Assembly (NCBI RefSeq): GCF_050107595.1
Contig: NZ_JBNILH010000008.1
Coordinates: 62,001 to 126,000, forward strand
Length of the DNA: 64,000 bases
Origin: Bacillus_AB infantis_C
Lineage (GTDB): Bacteria > Bacillota > Bacilli > Bacillales > Cytobacillaceae
Direction: 5' to 3'
Shown here piece by piece: positions 25,347 through 34,100 of the stretch. Both the position numbers and the translations under genes were made by a program. The notes below the pieces were generated by a model. That model had not been told where the DNA came from and did not search any database. It saw only the letters and a list, made by a program, of their open reading frames with translations. Each line of letters starts with the position of its first letter. Position 1 is the stretch's first letter.

Positions 25347-27478
25347 GTGAGTCTTTGGAAAAATCCATTGATAAAACGGTCTATAGAGTGCAGGGCTTTT
25401 CCTGAGCAGGCTGTGCCGCTAAGTTCGAAAAGAACGTAAAACACCTGGATGGTGTTTCTAATGCAAATGTAAACTTTGGCGCTTCAAAACTGACTGTATA
25501 CGGAGACGCCACGATTATGGAACTGGAAAAGGCCGGTGCCTTTGAAAACCTGCGGATCATTCCTGAGGATCAGCGGTTTGAAGAAAAGAAAGAGCCTTTT
25601 TGGCAAAAGCATTCTTATGTTTTTGCATCCTTTCTCCTGTTGATTATAGGGTGGGCAGCTGGACAGGTGAATGGCGAGGGAAGCCTGTCCTCTGTCCTTG
25701 CGTACGGTGCATCGATAGCAGTGGGAGGCTGGCGCCTTTTTATAACCGGCTTAAAAAATCTCTTCCGCCTCCAGTTTGATATGAGGACGCTGATGACCAT
25801 AGCGGTCATTGGGGCAGCTTTTATAGGTGAATGGGGGGAAGGGGCGACTGTTGTCATATTATTTGCCATCAGTGAAGCCCTTGAGACTTATTCCATGGAT
25901 AAAGCCCGGCAATCGATCCGGACACTGATGGATATTGCCCCTAAGGAAGCGCTGATCCGCAGGGGAAATCAGGAACTGTTGGTTGAAGTGGAAGACATAC
26001 AGCCGGGAGATATTATGATTATAAAGCCAGGACAGAAAATTGCGATGGATGGAAACGTGGCTAAAGGCTTTTCTTCCGTTAACCAGGCGGCGATCACAGG
26101 TGAATCTGTCCCCGTTTCAAAAAGCATTGGGGATGAAGTATTCGCTGGAACGTTGAACGAAGAAGGTGTCCTTGAAGTTCAAGTCACAAAACGGGCAGAA
26201 GATACGACAATTGCGAAAATCATTCATCTTGTAGAAGAGGCACAGGCTGAAAGGGCCCCTTCACAGGCATTTGTCGACAGATTTGCAAAGTACTACACAC
26301 CCATTATTATACTAGTGGCATTTGGTGCGGCAGTTGTACCGCCTCTATTTTTTGGTGCTGACTGGAGCGAATGGATCTACCAGGGACTGGCTGTGCTGGT
26401 GGTTGGCTGTCCGTGTGCCCTGGTCATTTCAACTCCGGTTGCCATCGTGACGGCGATTGGGAATGCTGCTAAAAATGGCGTACTGATCAAAGGCGGGATC
26501 CACCTGGAAGAGATGGGGGCCATTAAGGCTCTTGCCTTTGATAAAACAGGGACCCTTACAAAAGGAACTCCCGTTGTCACGGATTATATACCCTCTCCCG
26601 GGACTGAATCCAAACAGCTGCTTTCTGTTGTAGCTGCCCTGGAGAATGGCTCACAGCATCCATTGGCATCAGCCATCATGAAAAAAGCAGAGCAAGAAGG
26701 GCTGGACTACAAAAACATTGAAGTGGAGGACTTTGCCTCCGTCACGGGAAAGGGAATTAAAGGCAGATTATATGGTGAAACCTACTATGTCGGCAGTCCA
26801 AATCTTTTTGATGAAGTACTGCTGAATGGAATTCCTGATGAATTAAGAGTGATGATCCTGCGTCTGCAAAATCAAGGCAAGACAGTGATGGCAGCAGGAA
26901 CACCAGCTGGAATTCTGGGAGTGATTGCTGTAGCGGATGTTCTAAGGGAAAATAGCAGGGATGTCATTCAAAAGCTGCACTCATTAGGAATTGAGAAGAC
27001 TGTAATGCTGACAGGTGATAATCTTGGAACGGCGAAAGCTATTGGAGACCAAGCGGGAGTAACAGACATCAAAGCCGAACTGCTGCCTGCAGACAAACTC
27101 TCCTATATCAAAGAATTGCGGGAGAAATATCACCGTGCCGGCATGGTTGGTGACGGTGTGAATGATGCACCTGCACTGGCTGCTTCAACAGTAGGGATTG
27201 CCATGGGAGGCGCTGGTACGGATACAGCTCTTGAAACAGCGGATATTGCATTGATGGCTGATGACCTTGGGAAGCTGCCGTTCACGGTTCTGCTGAGCAG
27301 AAAAGCAATGACGATCATTAAGCAGAATATAACATTCTCGGTGGGCATAAAGCTCGTGGCCCTGCTGCTCGTCATTCCCGGCTGGCTTACTTTATGGATC
27401 GCCATCTTTGCTGATATGGGCGCAACATTGATCGTTACGCTGAATGGGCTGCGGCTTTTAAGGATAAAGGACAAATAG
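25343..27478 (+). CDS. cadA: CadA-type heavy-metal P-type ATPase with in-frame TGA in the metal-binding motif, candidate selenoprotein
   Basis: Exports Cd(II)/Zn(II)/Pb(II) at ATP cost. The ATG at 25343 overlaps the cadC stop. The N-terminal HMA domain reads TVYRVQGFS-TGA-AGCAAKFEKNV: TGA 25403-25405 (codon 21) occupies the first Cys of the GxxCxxC metal-binding motif, then the frame runs open to 27478, 711 codons. Ordinary calling would start at 25517 and lose the HMA domain. Downstream are the TGES actuator motif (AAITGESVPVSK), CPC in VVGCPCALVIS, DKTGTLTKG phosphorylation site, HP locus GSQHPLASAIM and GDGVNDAPAL. Everything else is intact. Explanations: Sec insertion giving UxxC, other UGA recoding, or a mutation with internal initiation. 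Strong terminator follows. Confidence 0.85.
25423..25457 (+). promoter_or_regulatory. Candidate SECIS hairpins after the cadA TGA
   Basis: Two adjacent stems: GTTC/GAAC with loop GAAAA at 25423-25435 (loop starts 22 nt after TGA, first base G) and AAACACC/GGTGTTT with loop TGGAT at 25439-25457. The first matches the spacing found in the neighbouring PCYCGC gene but has only 4 bp; the second is stronger but slightly far (41 nt). Confidence 0.45.
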
Positions 27479-27484
27479 AACTGC

Positions 27485-27525
27485 AGGAAGCTTCCCAAGT
27501 CATGAGGGAAGCTTCCTTTTTTTGC
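27485..27525 (+). terminator. Intrinsic terminator of cadCA
   Basis: AGGAAGCTTCCC/GGGAAGCTTCCT 12-bp stem and T7. Confidence 0.9.
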
Positions 27526-27620
27526 AGAAATAGTTGCACCTGGCCAGTTGGAGGATTCTGTTATAAAAAAGGCTTAAAAGGGTACGAATGAAATAGAAAC
27601 TGTTATTGGAGGTTGATCAT

Positions 27621-28580
27621 ATGGAAAAGGTAGTAATTTTGGGAACCGGACCGGCCGGCCTGACTGCAGCGATCTATTTGGCCCGTGCCAATATGAGTCC
27701 GGTAATCATTGAGGGCGATCAGCCTGGAGGACAGCTGACACTGACGACAGAGGTTGAGAACTTCCCGGGTTTCACTGATGGAATCATGGGTCCTGAGCTG
27801 ATGGAAAATATGAGAAAGCAGGCTGAACGCTTTGGCGCTGTCTTTAAGAGAGGATGGGTGACAGAAGCTGATTTCTCAAAAAAGCCGTTCCGGATGAAGG
27901 CTGACGGGATTGGAGAAATAGAAGCAGAATCAGTCATTCTTTCAACGGGCGCCTCTGCAAAGCTTATGAACATCCCGGGCGAGAAAGATAATATCGGCAA
28001 GGGAGTCAGCACCTGTGCCACTTGTGACGGGTTCTTTTTCCGCGGAAAAAAAGTCCTGATCATCGGCGGCGGGGATTCTGCGATGGAAGAAGCCAACTTC
28101 CTCACTAAATTTGCTGATAATGTGACCGTTGTCCACCGCAGGGATGAGCTTCGGGCTTCAAAGATTATGCAGAACAGGGCAAGAGAAAATCAGAAAATCA
28201 GCTGGAAGCTGAACAGGACTCCTGTGGAGATCCTTTCAGAATCTGATAAGGTAACCGGCCTTAAAGTGCTGAATAATGAAACGGGCGAAGAAGAAATCCT
28301 TGAAACGGATGGCATCTTTGTTGCGATTGGCCACAGGCCCAATACAGGATTCCTCGGCAGCCAGATCGACCTGGATGAGTCTGGCTATATCACTGTGAAG
28401 CCGGGCACGACAGAGACCAATATCAAAGGAGTGTTTGCCTGCGGAGATGTCCAGGATAAAAGGTACCGTCAGGCAATCACGGCGGCAGGAACCGGCTGCA
28501 TGGCAGCCCTTGACGCCGAAAGATATCTGGAAGGTGACGCCATCCTTGATTGGAGCGAAACCCTCAATCAGGGCCAGTAG
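27621..28580 (+). CDS. trxB: Thioredoxin reductase
   Basis: 319 residues; ATG 27621 follows GGAGGTTGATCAT, so the in-frame TTG at 27606 is not used. FAD site VVILGTGPAGLTAAIYLA, redox centre CATC at 132-135 (STCATCDGF), NADPH site VLIIGGGDSAMEEANFL and FAD end motif GVFACGDVQDKRYRQ. Low-molecular-weight TrxB type. It supplies electrons to thioredoxin, which ArsC needs. In B. subtilis trxB lies in the yvcI-yvcK neighbourhood, which is absent here, so this may be a second, island-borne copy (inference). Preceded by its own spacer of about 140 bp after the cadA terminator. Confidence 0.93.
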   Translation: MEKVVILGTGPAGLTAAIYLARANMSPVIIEGDQPGGQLTLTTEVENFPGFTDGIMGPELMENMRKQAERFGAVFKRGWVTEADFSKKPFRMKADGIGEIEAESVILSTGASAKLMNIPGEKDNIGKGVSTCATCDGFFFRGKKVLIIGGGDSAMEEANFLTKFADNVTVVHRRDELRASKIMQNRARENQKISWKLNRTPVEILSESDKVTGLKVLNNETGEEEILETDGIFVAIGHRPNTGFLGSQIDLDESGYITVKPGTTETNIKGVFACGDVQDKRYRQAITAAGTGCMAALDAERYLEGDAILDWSETLNQGQ

Positions 28581-28710
28581 AAGATTTTGCCTTTAAAAAT
28601 GCTGGGAAATCATCTATAAATCAACAGGGAAAAGGCAGGATAAAAGATGGATGCATTATTTTAAGAACCTGCTATAATGAGTGAAAAAATCATTGTTAGG
28701 GTGGTTTTGC

Positions 28711-28905
28711 ATGGTGAATACACGCTGCAGATACGTCATTAACGCTTCAGGAAAACGCGGTGAAATGTATCATACAACATGCGAAAATAAAGTGGAAGTC
28801 AAAAAGTGGATTGAAGAAAACCAGGAAAAGATCCTGGCAGACAAAATAAAAGTGACGGACAAGAAAAAACGTCCTTTTTCCGGGCTTCTGTTTTTCATAA
28901 AATAA
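28711..28905 (+). CDS. Small hypothetical protein
   Basis: 64 residues starting at ATG 28711 (upstream TTAGGGTGGTTTTGC is a weak site; an alternative GTG start at 28681 adds ten residues). Sequence is charged with two cysteines (NTRCRYV, HTTCENK) and a lysine-rich end. No family recognised. A hairpin terminator follows, which supports a real gene. Confidence 0.5.
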   Translation: MVNTRCRYVINASGKRGEMYHTTCENKVEVKKWIEENQEKILADKIKVTDKKKRPFSGLLFFIK

Positions 28906-28917
28906 TCATCCAGGGGG

Positions 28918-28944
28918 TGCCGCGTTTGCCGCGGCATTCTTCTT
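28918..28944 (+). terminator. Terminator after the small hypothetical gene
   Basis: TGCCGCG/CGCGGCA stem with TTCTTCTT tail. Confidence 0.65.
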
Positions 28945-28947
28945 ATA

Positions 28948-29174
28948 GTTAAGGAATTTTAAATTGAAAGACTTTTGGATAATTCTCAATTCTTGATCCA
29001 CGTCCAGCAGATGCGCCGAGGTCATAAGCCAAACCTCCCAAAAAGGCAAAGAACGCCTTTCCTGAAGGTTTGGCTTGAGGCCCCCAGGAAGCTGGTCATG
29101 CAGGCGTTGCCATAGGACGTGGCGGTCTTAGTCTGCGTTCCTTAAGGGTGATTAAGGCGCTTGCGCTTTTGTTC
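28948..29174. repeat. 227-bp interspersed repeat, copy B
   Basis: Same element, same orientation and same length as 10579..10805, including the core AAAGGCAAAGAACGCCTTT and the end GGCGCTTGCGCTTTTGTTC. The promoter of the tRNA-like RNA begins about 25 bp after its end. Confidence 0.75.
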
Positions 29175-29199
29175 GTATAAAGTTTTTTAAATTGGAAAA

Positions 29200-29205
29200 T
29201 ATAAT
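29200..29205 (+). promoter_or_regulatory. -10 element of the tRNA-like RNA
   Basis: Perfect TATAAT 6 bp before the first G of the RNA; no good -35 match was found. Confidence 0.5.
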
Positions 29206-29210
29206 AGCAT

Positions 29211-29297
29211 GGTGCCTGTAGCTCAATGCAAAGAGCAGCCGGTTTTTTCCAGTGAAAAAAACTGTGCATTTTGCGGGTTGAAATCCCGTCAGGTCCA
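29211..29297 (+). ncRNA. tRNA-like RNA (pseudo-tRNA)
   Basis: The order of arms is that of a tRNA: a D-arm GCTC/GAGC with loop AATGCAAA, a T-arm GCGGG/CCCGT with loop TTGAAAT, and a partial acceptor stem GG..CCTG/CAGG.CC. But the anticodon arm is abnormal (9-bp CGGTTTTTT/AAAAAAACTG with loop CCAGTG), the T loop has G in place of the invariant C, the acceptor stem has an internal mismatch, and no CCA is encoded. It has its own -10 box and a perfect terminator, so it is probably transcribed. I recall stable pseudo-tRNAs being described in the B. cereus group; this may be of that kind. It has no TCA anticodon and is not a tRNA-Sec. Confidence 0.6.
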
Positions 29298-29300
29298 TTG

Positions 29301-29336
29301 AAAGCCGCATCCTTTTAGGGGTGCGGCTTTTCTGTT
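29301..29336 (+). terminator. Intrinsic terminator of the tRNA-like RNA
   Basis: AAAGCCGCA/TGCGGCTTT stem 4 nt after the tRNA-like body, then TTCTGTTTT. Confidence 0.85.
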
Positions 29337-29383
29337 TTGATGGAAGCTATTCAAGGGAAATCTAAAAAATGTTAATTACTCGA

Positions 29384-29413
29384 TTGACATTGAGAATCAA
29401 TATCAATTATAAT
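29384..29413 (+). promoter_or_regulatory. Strong sigma A promoter overlapped by a Fur-like box
   Basis: TTGACA, 18-nt spacer, TATAAT. The spacer holds TGAGAATCAATATCA (29391-29405), a near match to the Fur 7-1-7 dyad. Confidence 0.75.
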
Positions 29414-29422
29414 GAACTCAAT

Positions 29423-29441
29423 GATATTGATAATCAATATC
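29423..29441 (+). promoter_or_regulatory. Perfect Fur box
   Basis: GATATTGATAATCAATATC is a perfect 9-1-9 palindrome of the Fur type, at about +4 to +22 of the promoter above. Iron-dependent repression of the next gene is expected. Confidence 0.8.
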
Positions 29442-29527
29442 ACTTAAAGCGGGGCTGACTTGCCAAAACCCCTCTGCAGTCCCGCTTTAGTACATAATTT
29501 TAAAATCATTGATAGGAGGGACTGGTA

Positions 29528-29932
29528 TTGAATCATCAGTTTGCGGTATTGGAAGCTTTCAGGCATGAATATCCTGTCTGCAGGGCGTGCTGCGCGGCTA
29601 ATGCCTCCGGCCCGCTCGATCTGAAAAAGGGCGATGTCTTGGCCATCACGTGTGAGAGAAAGTATGTTGACCTTCTGGGATGGTTCTTTTTAATAGATAT
29701 TAATGGAGAGCGGCAGGTATATATGTCTATTTCCGACTTGGAAGATTATTATCTGACCGGAAAGATGTGCTCCTTCTTTGACCTGGCATTAAAGATCAAC
29801 CATTTGAGCTACAAAGTCAATCAGTCGCTGGACTGCAGGAATAAAAAAGAGTTTGGAATGTATTCTGAACAGCTGAGGCAATGGAAGGAATTCCAGGAGT
29901 CCGTTTACGAGAAGGATAAAGAAAAAGTATAA
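29528..29932 (+). CDS. Unknown protein under Fur-type control
   Basis: TTG start behind GATAGGAGGGACTGGTA. 134 residues, soluble, no signal peptide. Cys-rich start VCRACCAAN, then a small beta-like domain (GDVLAITCERKYVDLLGWFFLID..RQVYMSISDLEDYYL) and a helical charged end. The middle resembles an SH3-like barrel but I recognise no family. Two Fur boxes in its promoter mean it should be induced on iron starvation. A hairpin (AAAGCGGG/CCCGCTTT, 29446-29488) lies in the leader. Terminator follows. Confidence 0.72.
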   Translation: MNHQFAVLEAFRHEYPVCRACCAANASGPLDLKKGDVLAITCERKYVDLLGWFFLIDINGERQVYMSISDLEDYYLTGKMCSFFDLALKINHLSYKVNQSLDCRNKKEFGMYSEQLRQWKEFQESVYEKDKEKV

Positions 29933-29977
29933 AGGCAGGGAGATGCGTCATTGATGCATTTTCCTGCCTTTTTTTGT
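29932..29977 (+). terminator. Terminator of the Fur-controlled gene
   Basis: AAGGCAGG/CCTGCCTT with inner ATGCGTC..GATGCAT pairing, then T7. Confidence 0.75.
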
Positions 29978-30051
29978 ATTAAGCCTGTTCGGTGTCTGTG
30001 AGGTATATCTGGCAATGCTCTTACACAGCCCTCCCTGCCTGATCCGAACCA

Positions 30052-30918
30052 TCACAATTTTATATGAAAATGCTCTGCAATCACAGAAATATAGGAAGTA
30101 AATTCTTGGATTCCTTTGAAGTTGGACAGCATGCCCTGGATGACCGGGACCCTAGGGCTGCTGCTCATAATTTCCGCTTCCAGCACTTCCATGGACACTG
30201 CCAGATCTTCTTTATGCCTTCCTGACAACGCTTCCTTTTTCATGCTTTTCACAGCCGAATTTAAATTACCCCTGTGCCCGGCAAGCATTTCTTTTGCTGC
30301 TTCCAGCAGAGCCGCATTTTTTTCCTCAGAGATGATCGGCTCTTCCTCGAGGATGCCGCCGACAATGCTGTCCATCCTTCGCATGATATACTCAGCAACC
30401 CCATCTGCTTTAAAGTTTTCAGGATCATGCATGAGAATCTTAAAGAATGGATGGAACATGCCTTCAATCATCATGGAGAGATCCCATAGATATGGAGTGA
30501 TTTTCTCACCATAGATGGAAGACAGGCCATTTCTGTAAAATTGATGCACCTCTATGATCCGTGCGAATATAAGTTCCTTTAGTGCTTCATCCCTTGGCAG
30601 CGCCTGCTCACGGGTAAGCATGATCATAAAGTCTTTATGCGTGGCAAATGTATTGAAAAGAGAACTCAGCTGGCTGATGAATTTCTCGCGGGGCTCCAGG
30701 TCCCTGTTTTCAAACACAAAAATTTCTGCATGCAATTCATCGAAGCTATTGTTGAAAATAGCATGGAGGAGTTCTTCCTTTGACTTGAAATAAAGATAGA
30801 AGGCTCCCTTTGATATACCTGTATCATGGACGATTTCCTGGATGGAGGTTGAGCTGAAGCCCTTTTTGGCAAATAGTTTTTTAGCGGAATCAAGTATCAG
30901 TTTTTCTTTTTCCTTCAA
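30052..30918 (-). CDS. TetR-family regulator of the RND pump
   Basis: Start taken at TTG 30918, 9 nt after AGGGAGG; the TTG at 30927 touches that site. 288 residues; the helix-turn-helix SIQEIVHDTGISKGAFYLYFKSKEELL is typical TetR. The ligand domain is longer than average. Divergent from swrC, with two TGACCRGTCAGTCA sites in between, it is almost certainly the swrC repressor, comparable to YerO of B. subtilis. Confidence 0.87.
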   Translation of the reverse strand: MKEKEKLILDSAKKLFAKKGFSSTSIQEIVHDTGISKGAFYLYFKSKEELLHAIFNNSFDELHAEIFVFENRDLEPREKFISQLSSLFNTFATHKDFMIMLTREQALPRDEALKELIFARIIEVHQFYRNGLSSIYGEKITPYLWDLSMMIEGMFHPFFKILMHDPENFKADGVAEYIMRRMDSIVGGILEEEPIISEEKNAALLEAAKEMLAGHRGNLNSAVKSMKKEALSGRHKEDLAVSMEVLEAEIMSSSPRVPVIQGMLSNFKGIQEFTSYISVIAEHFHIKL

Positions 30919-31028
30919 TGATAGCAACCTCCCTGTCTGGGTTTCTTTAAGCCGTTTATAAAAACTGCAGCGTCCTGCTGCTAGTCACAATATCGCCACA
31001 TTTTTAACCTATGGTAAAACTTGACGTA

Positions 31029-31075
31029 TGACCGGTCAGTCAGTTATGCTAGGCACTGGAGTGACCAGTCAGTCA
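31029..31075 (+). promoter_or_regulatory. TetR-type operator pair in the swrC promoter
   Basis: TGACCGGTCAGTCA at 31029-31042 and TGACCAGTCAGTCA at 31062-31075, 33 bp apart. The first lies in the spacer of a TTGACG(31021)-TATGCT promoter, so binding would block RNA polymerase. Confidence 0.75.
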
Positions 31076-31125
31076 CATCATAATACAAAAAGTTATTTAA
31101 ATCAATTATAGCAAGGAGAGGACGT

Positions 31126-34100
31126 ATGAAAAGCATTATCCAGTTTTCCCTGAAAAACAAATTTGCTGTCTGGCTTCTGACGATTATTATTACGGCAGCA
31201 GGCTTGTATTCCGGGCTGAACATGAAAATGGAAACCATCCCGAGCATTTCGACACCGCTTGTTTCGGTGATGACGGTTTATCCGGGTGCCACTCCGGAAC
31301 AAGTAGCAGATGAAATTTCAGAACCGATTGAAAAGAGGGTCCAAAATCTTGAAGGAGTGTCAGTCGTAAGCTCTTCTTCATTCCAGAATGCTTCATCGGT
31401 TCAGATTCAATACAATTTTGACAAAGATATGGATAAAGCACAGGAAGAAGTGAAGGAAGCGCTGGACAGCATTGAATTTCCAGACGGTGTCCAGGAGCCG
31501 GGTGTTTCCCGCCTCAGCCTGGATGCCTTCCCAATCATGTCCCTGAGCATCTCTGATGAGAAAAAATCTTTGCCTGAGCTGACAAAAATGGCCGAGGAGC
31601 AGATTGTGCCTGAGCTCGAAGGGTTAGATGGAGTTTCCTCTGTCCAGATATCAGGTCAGCAGCTTCAGGAAGCCCAGCTCACGTTTGACCAGGAAAAGAT
31701 GGCAGAGTATGGACTGGATGAAGAAACAGTCAAGAACATCATCAAAGGTTCTGATGTTTCTTTCCCGCTGGGATTGTATACATTTGAAAACACTGAAAAG
31801 TCGGTTGTTATTGATGGAAATATCTCTACAATAGATGACTTAAAACAGCTGAAGATTCCGGCTGTTCCGCAGGGAGCCGGCCAGCAGGCCCAAGGTGCTC
31901 CGGCTGAAAGCGGCCAGCAGGCTGCAGGACAGCAGCAGGGTGCTGCACCGGGTGCAGGTGCACAGCAGGGCGCAGGCCAGGCACAGGCTGGTGCAGCAGC
32001 GGGAATTCCGACTGTGGAGCTTCAGGATATCGCCACTATTGAAGTGGTCGGCAAAGCCGAATCGATTTCAAGGACAAATGGCGAAACATCAATCGGCGTA
32101 CAGATTGTTAAAGCGGCCGATGCCAATACGGTTGAAGTTGTCAATGATGTAAAGGCCCAGCTTTCAGAGCTTGAAAAAGACATTGATGGCTTGAAGGTAA
32201 CGCCGATCTTTGACCAGGGAGAGCCGATCGAAGAATCTGTTGAGACGATGCTGAGCAAAGCCGTATTTGGGGCAATTTTTGCAATGATCATCATTCTTCT
32301 GTTCCTGCGCAATTTCAGGACGACGATCATATCGGTCATTTCAATTCCATTGTCGCTGCTTATTGCGATACTTCTGCTGAAACAGATGGATATCACGCTG
32401 AACATTATGACTTTGGGTGCAATGACTGTGGCCATCGGCCGTGTAATCGATGATTCAATCGTCGTCATTGAAAATATTTTCCGCCGGATGAGCCTTAAAG
32501 GTGAAGAGCTGTCAGGACGGGAATTGATTGTTTCGGCAACGAAGGAAATGTTTATGCCGATCCTGTCTTCAACCATTGTAACCATTGCGGTATTCCTCCC
32601 GCTTGGATTGGTTAAAGGTACGGTTGGGGAGTTGTTCCTTCCGTTCGCCCTTACCGTTGTATTTGCCTTGCTTGCATCGCTTCTTGTAGCGATTACGATT
32701 GTGCCGATGATGGCCCACACGTTCTTTAAGAACGGATTGCCGGCCAAGCATCAGCATCTGGATGAAGAAAAGCCCGGCAAGCTTGCTTCAGGCTACCGGA
32801 AGGTCCTTAACTGGGCATTGAACCACAAAATCATTACCTCGGGAATTGCCATACTGATGCTGGTCGGAAGCCTATTCCTTGTACCCGTAATCGGTGTCTC
32901 TTTCCTGCCTGCCGATGAGCAGAAAATGGTGATTGCAACATATAAACCGGAGCCGGGCCAGACACTTGAAGAGGTAGAGGAAATTGCCGGCCGGGCAGAA
33001 GAAATGCTTCTCGACAGGGACGGAGTGAAAAATCTGCAGTTCTCTGTGGGCGGAGAAAATCCGATGAACCCCGGCCAGTCCAATTCCGCTATGTTCTTTG
33101 TAGAATATGAAGATAGCAAAGAGAATTTTGATAAAGAAAAAGAGGATGTAATTGAAGAGCTGAAAGGTACGGCTGATAAAGGAGAATGGGCAAGCCAGGA
33201 TTTCTCCGGTATGGGCGCAAGCAGCGCGCTTTCCATGCAGGTATACGGAGACAGCATGGATGATATTGAGCCGGTCATCTCCGAACTTGAAGGCATCTTT
33301 AAAGATAATGATTCTTTGACAAATGTTAAAACAAGCATCTCAGATACGTATGACGAGTACACACTTGTGGCTGACCAGGAGAAATTGAGCAGCCTGGGAC
33401 TGTCTGCAGCACAGATCGGCATGGGCCTTTCCAACACAGGCCAGCGCCAGGTGCTGACGACGATCGATTATGATAACGAAGAAGTCAACGTATATGTTGA
33501 AATGGAAGCAGAATCCTACCAGAATATCGATGATCTTACAGACCAAACGATTCAGTCTCCACTGGGAATTGAGGTGCCGATCAAAGATGTGGTCGAAATT
33601 CAGGAAGGAACGACTTCCGATACGATTACAAGACAGGACGGCCGGATTTACGCTGATGTCAGCGGAGAGATTACAGCGAAGGATGTTGCAAAAGTTTCTG
33701 CGGATGTGAATGCGGAAGCTGATAAGCTTGATTTGCCTTCTAATGTTGAGATTTCAATGGGCGGTGTAACGGAGGATATCAATGAATCCTTTACACAGCT
33801 TGGGCTTGCGATGCTTGCTGCCATTGCGATCGTATATCTCGTTCTGGTCATCACTTTTGGCGGCGGGCTTGCGCCATTTGCCATTCTGTTCTCATTGCCG
33901 TTCACGATCATCGGAGCTCTTGTCGGACTATTGATTGCCGGTGAGACCTTGAGCGTATCTGCAATGATCGGGGCATTGATGCTGATCGGAATTGTTGTGA
34001 CCAATGCAATCGTTCTGATTGACCGGGTCATCCATAAAGAACAGGAAGGCCTGTCAACACGGGAAGCGCTTCTGGAAGCAGCCGGTACAAGGCTTCGTCC

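Noticed and set aside
25517..27478. Calling cadA from the ATG at 25517 as a complete gene
   Set aside because: That ATG has no ribosome site and leaves out the metal-binding domain, which is present and in frame upstream apart from one TGA.
29211..29297. tRNA-Sec (selC) as the reader of the two TGA codons
   Set aside because: No TCA anticodon, a 4-bp D stem, no long variable arm or 8-bp acceptor; structure does not fit bacterial tRNA-Sec.
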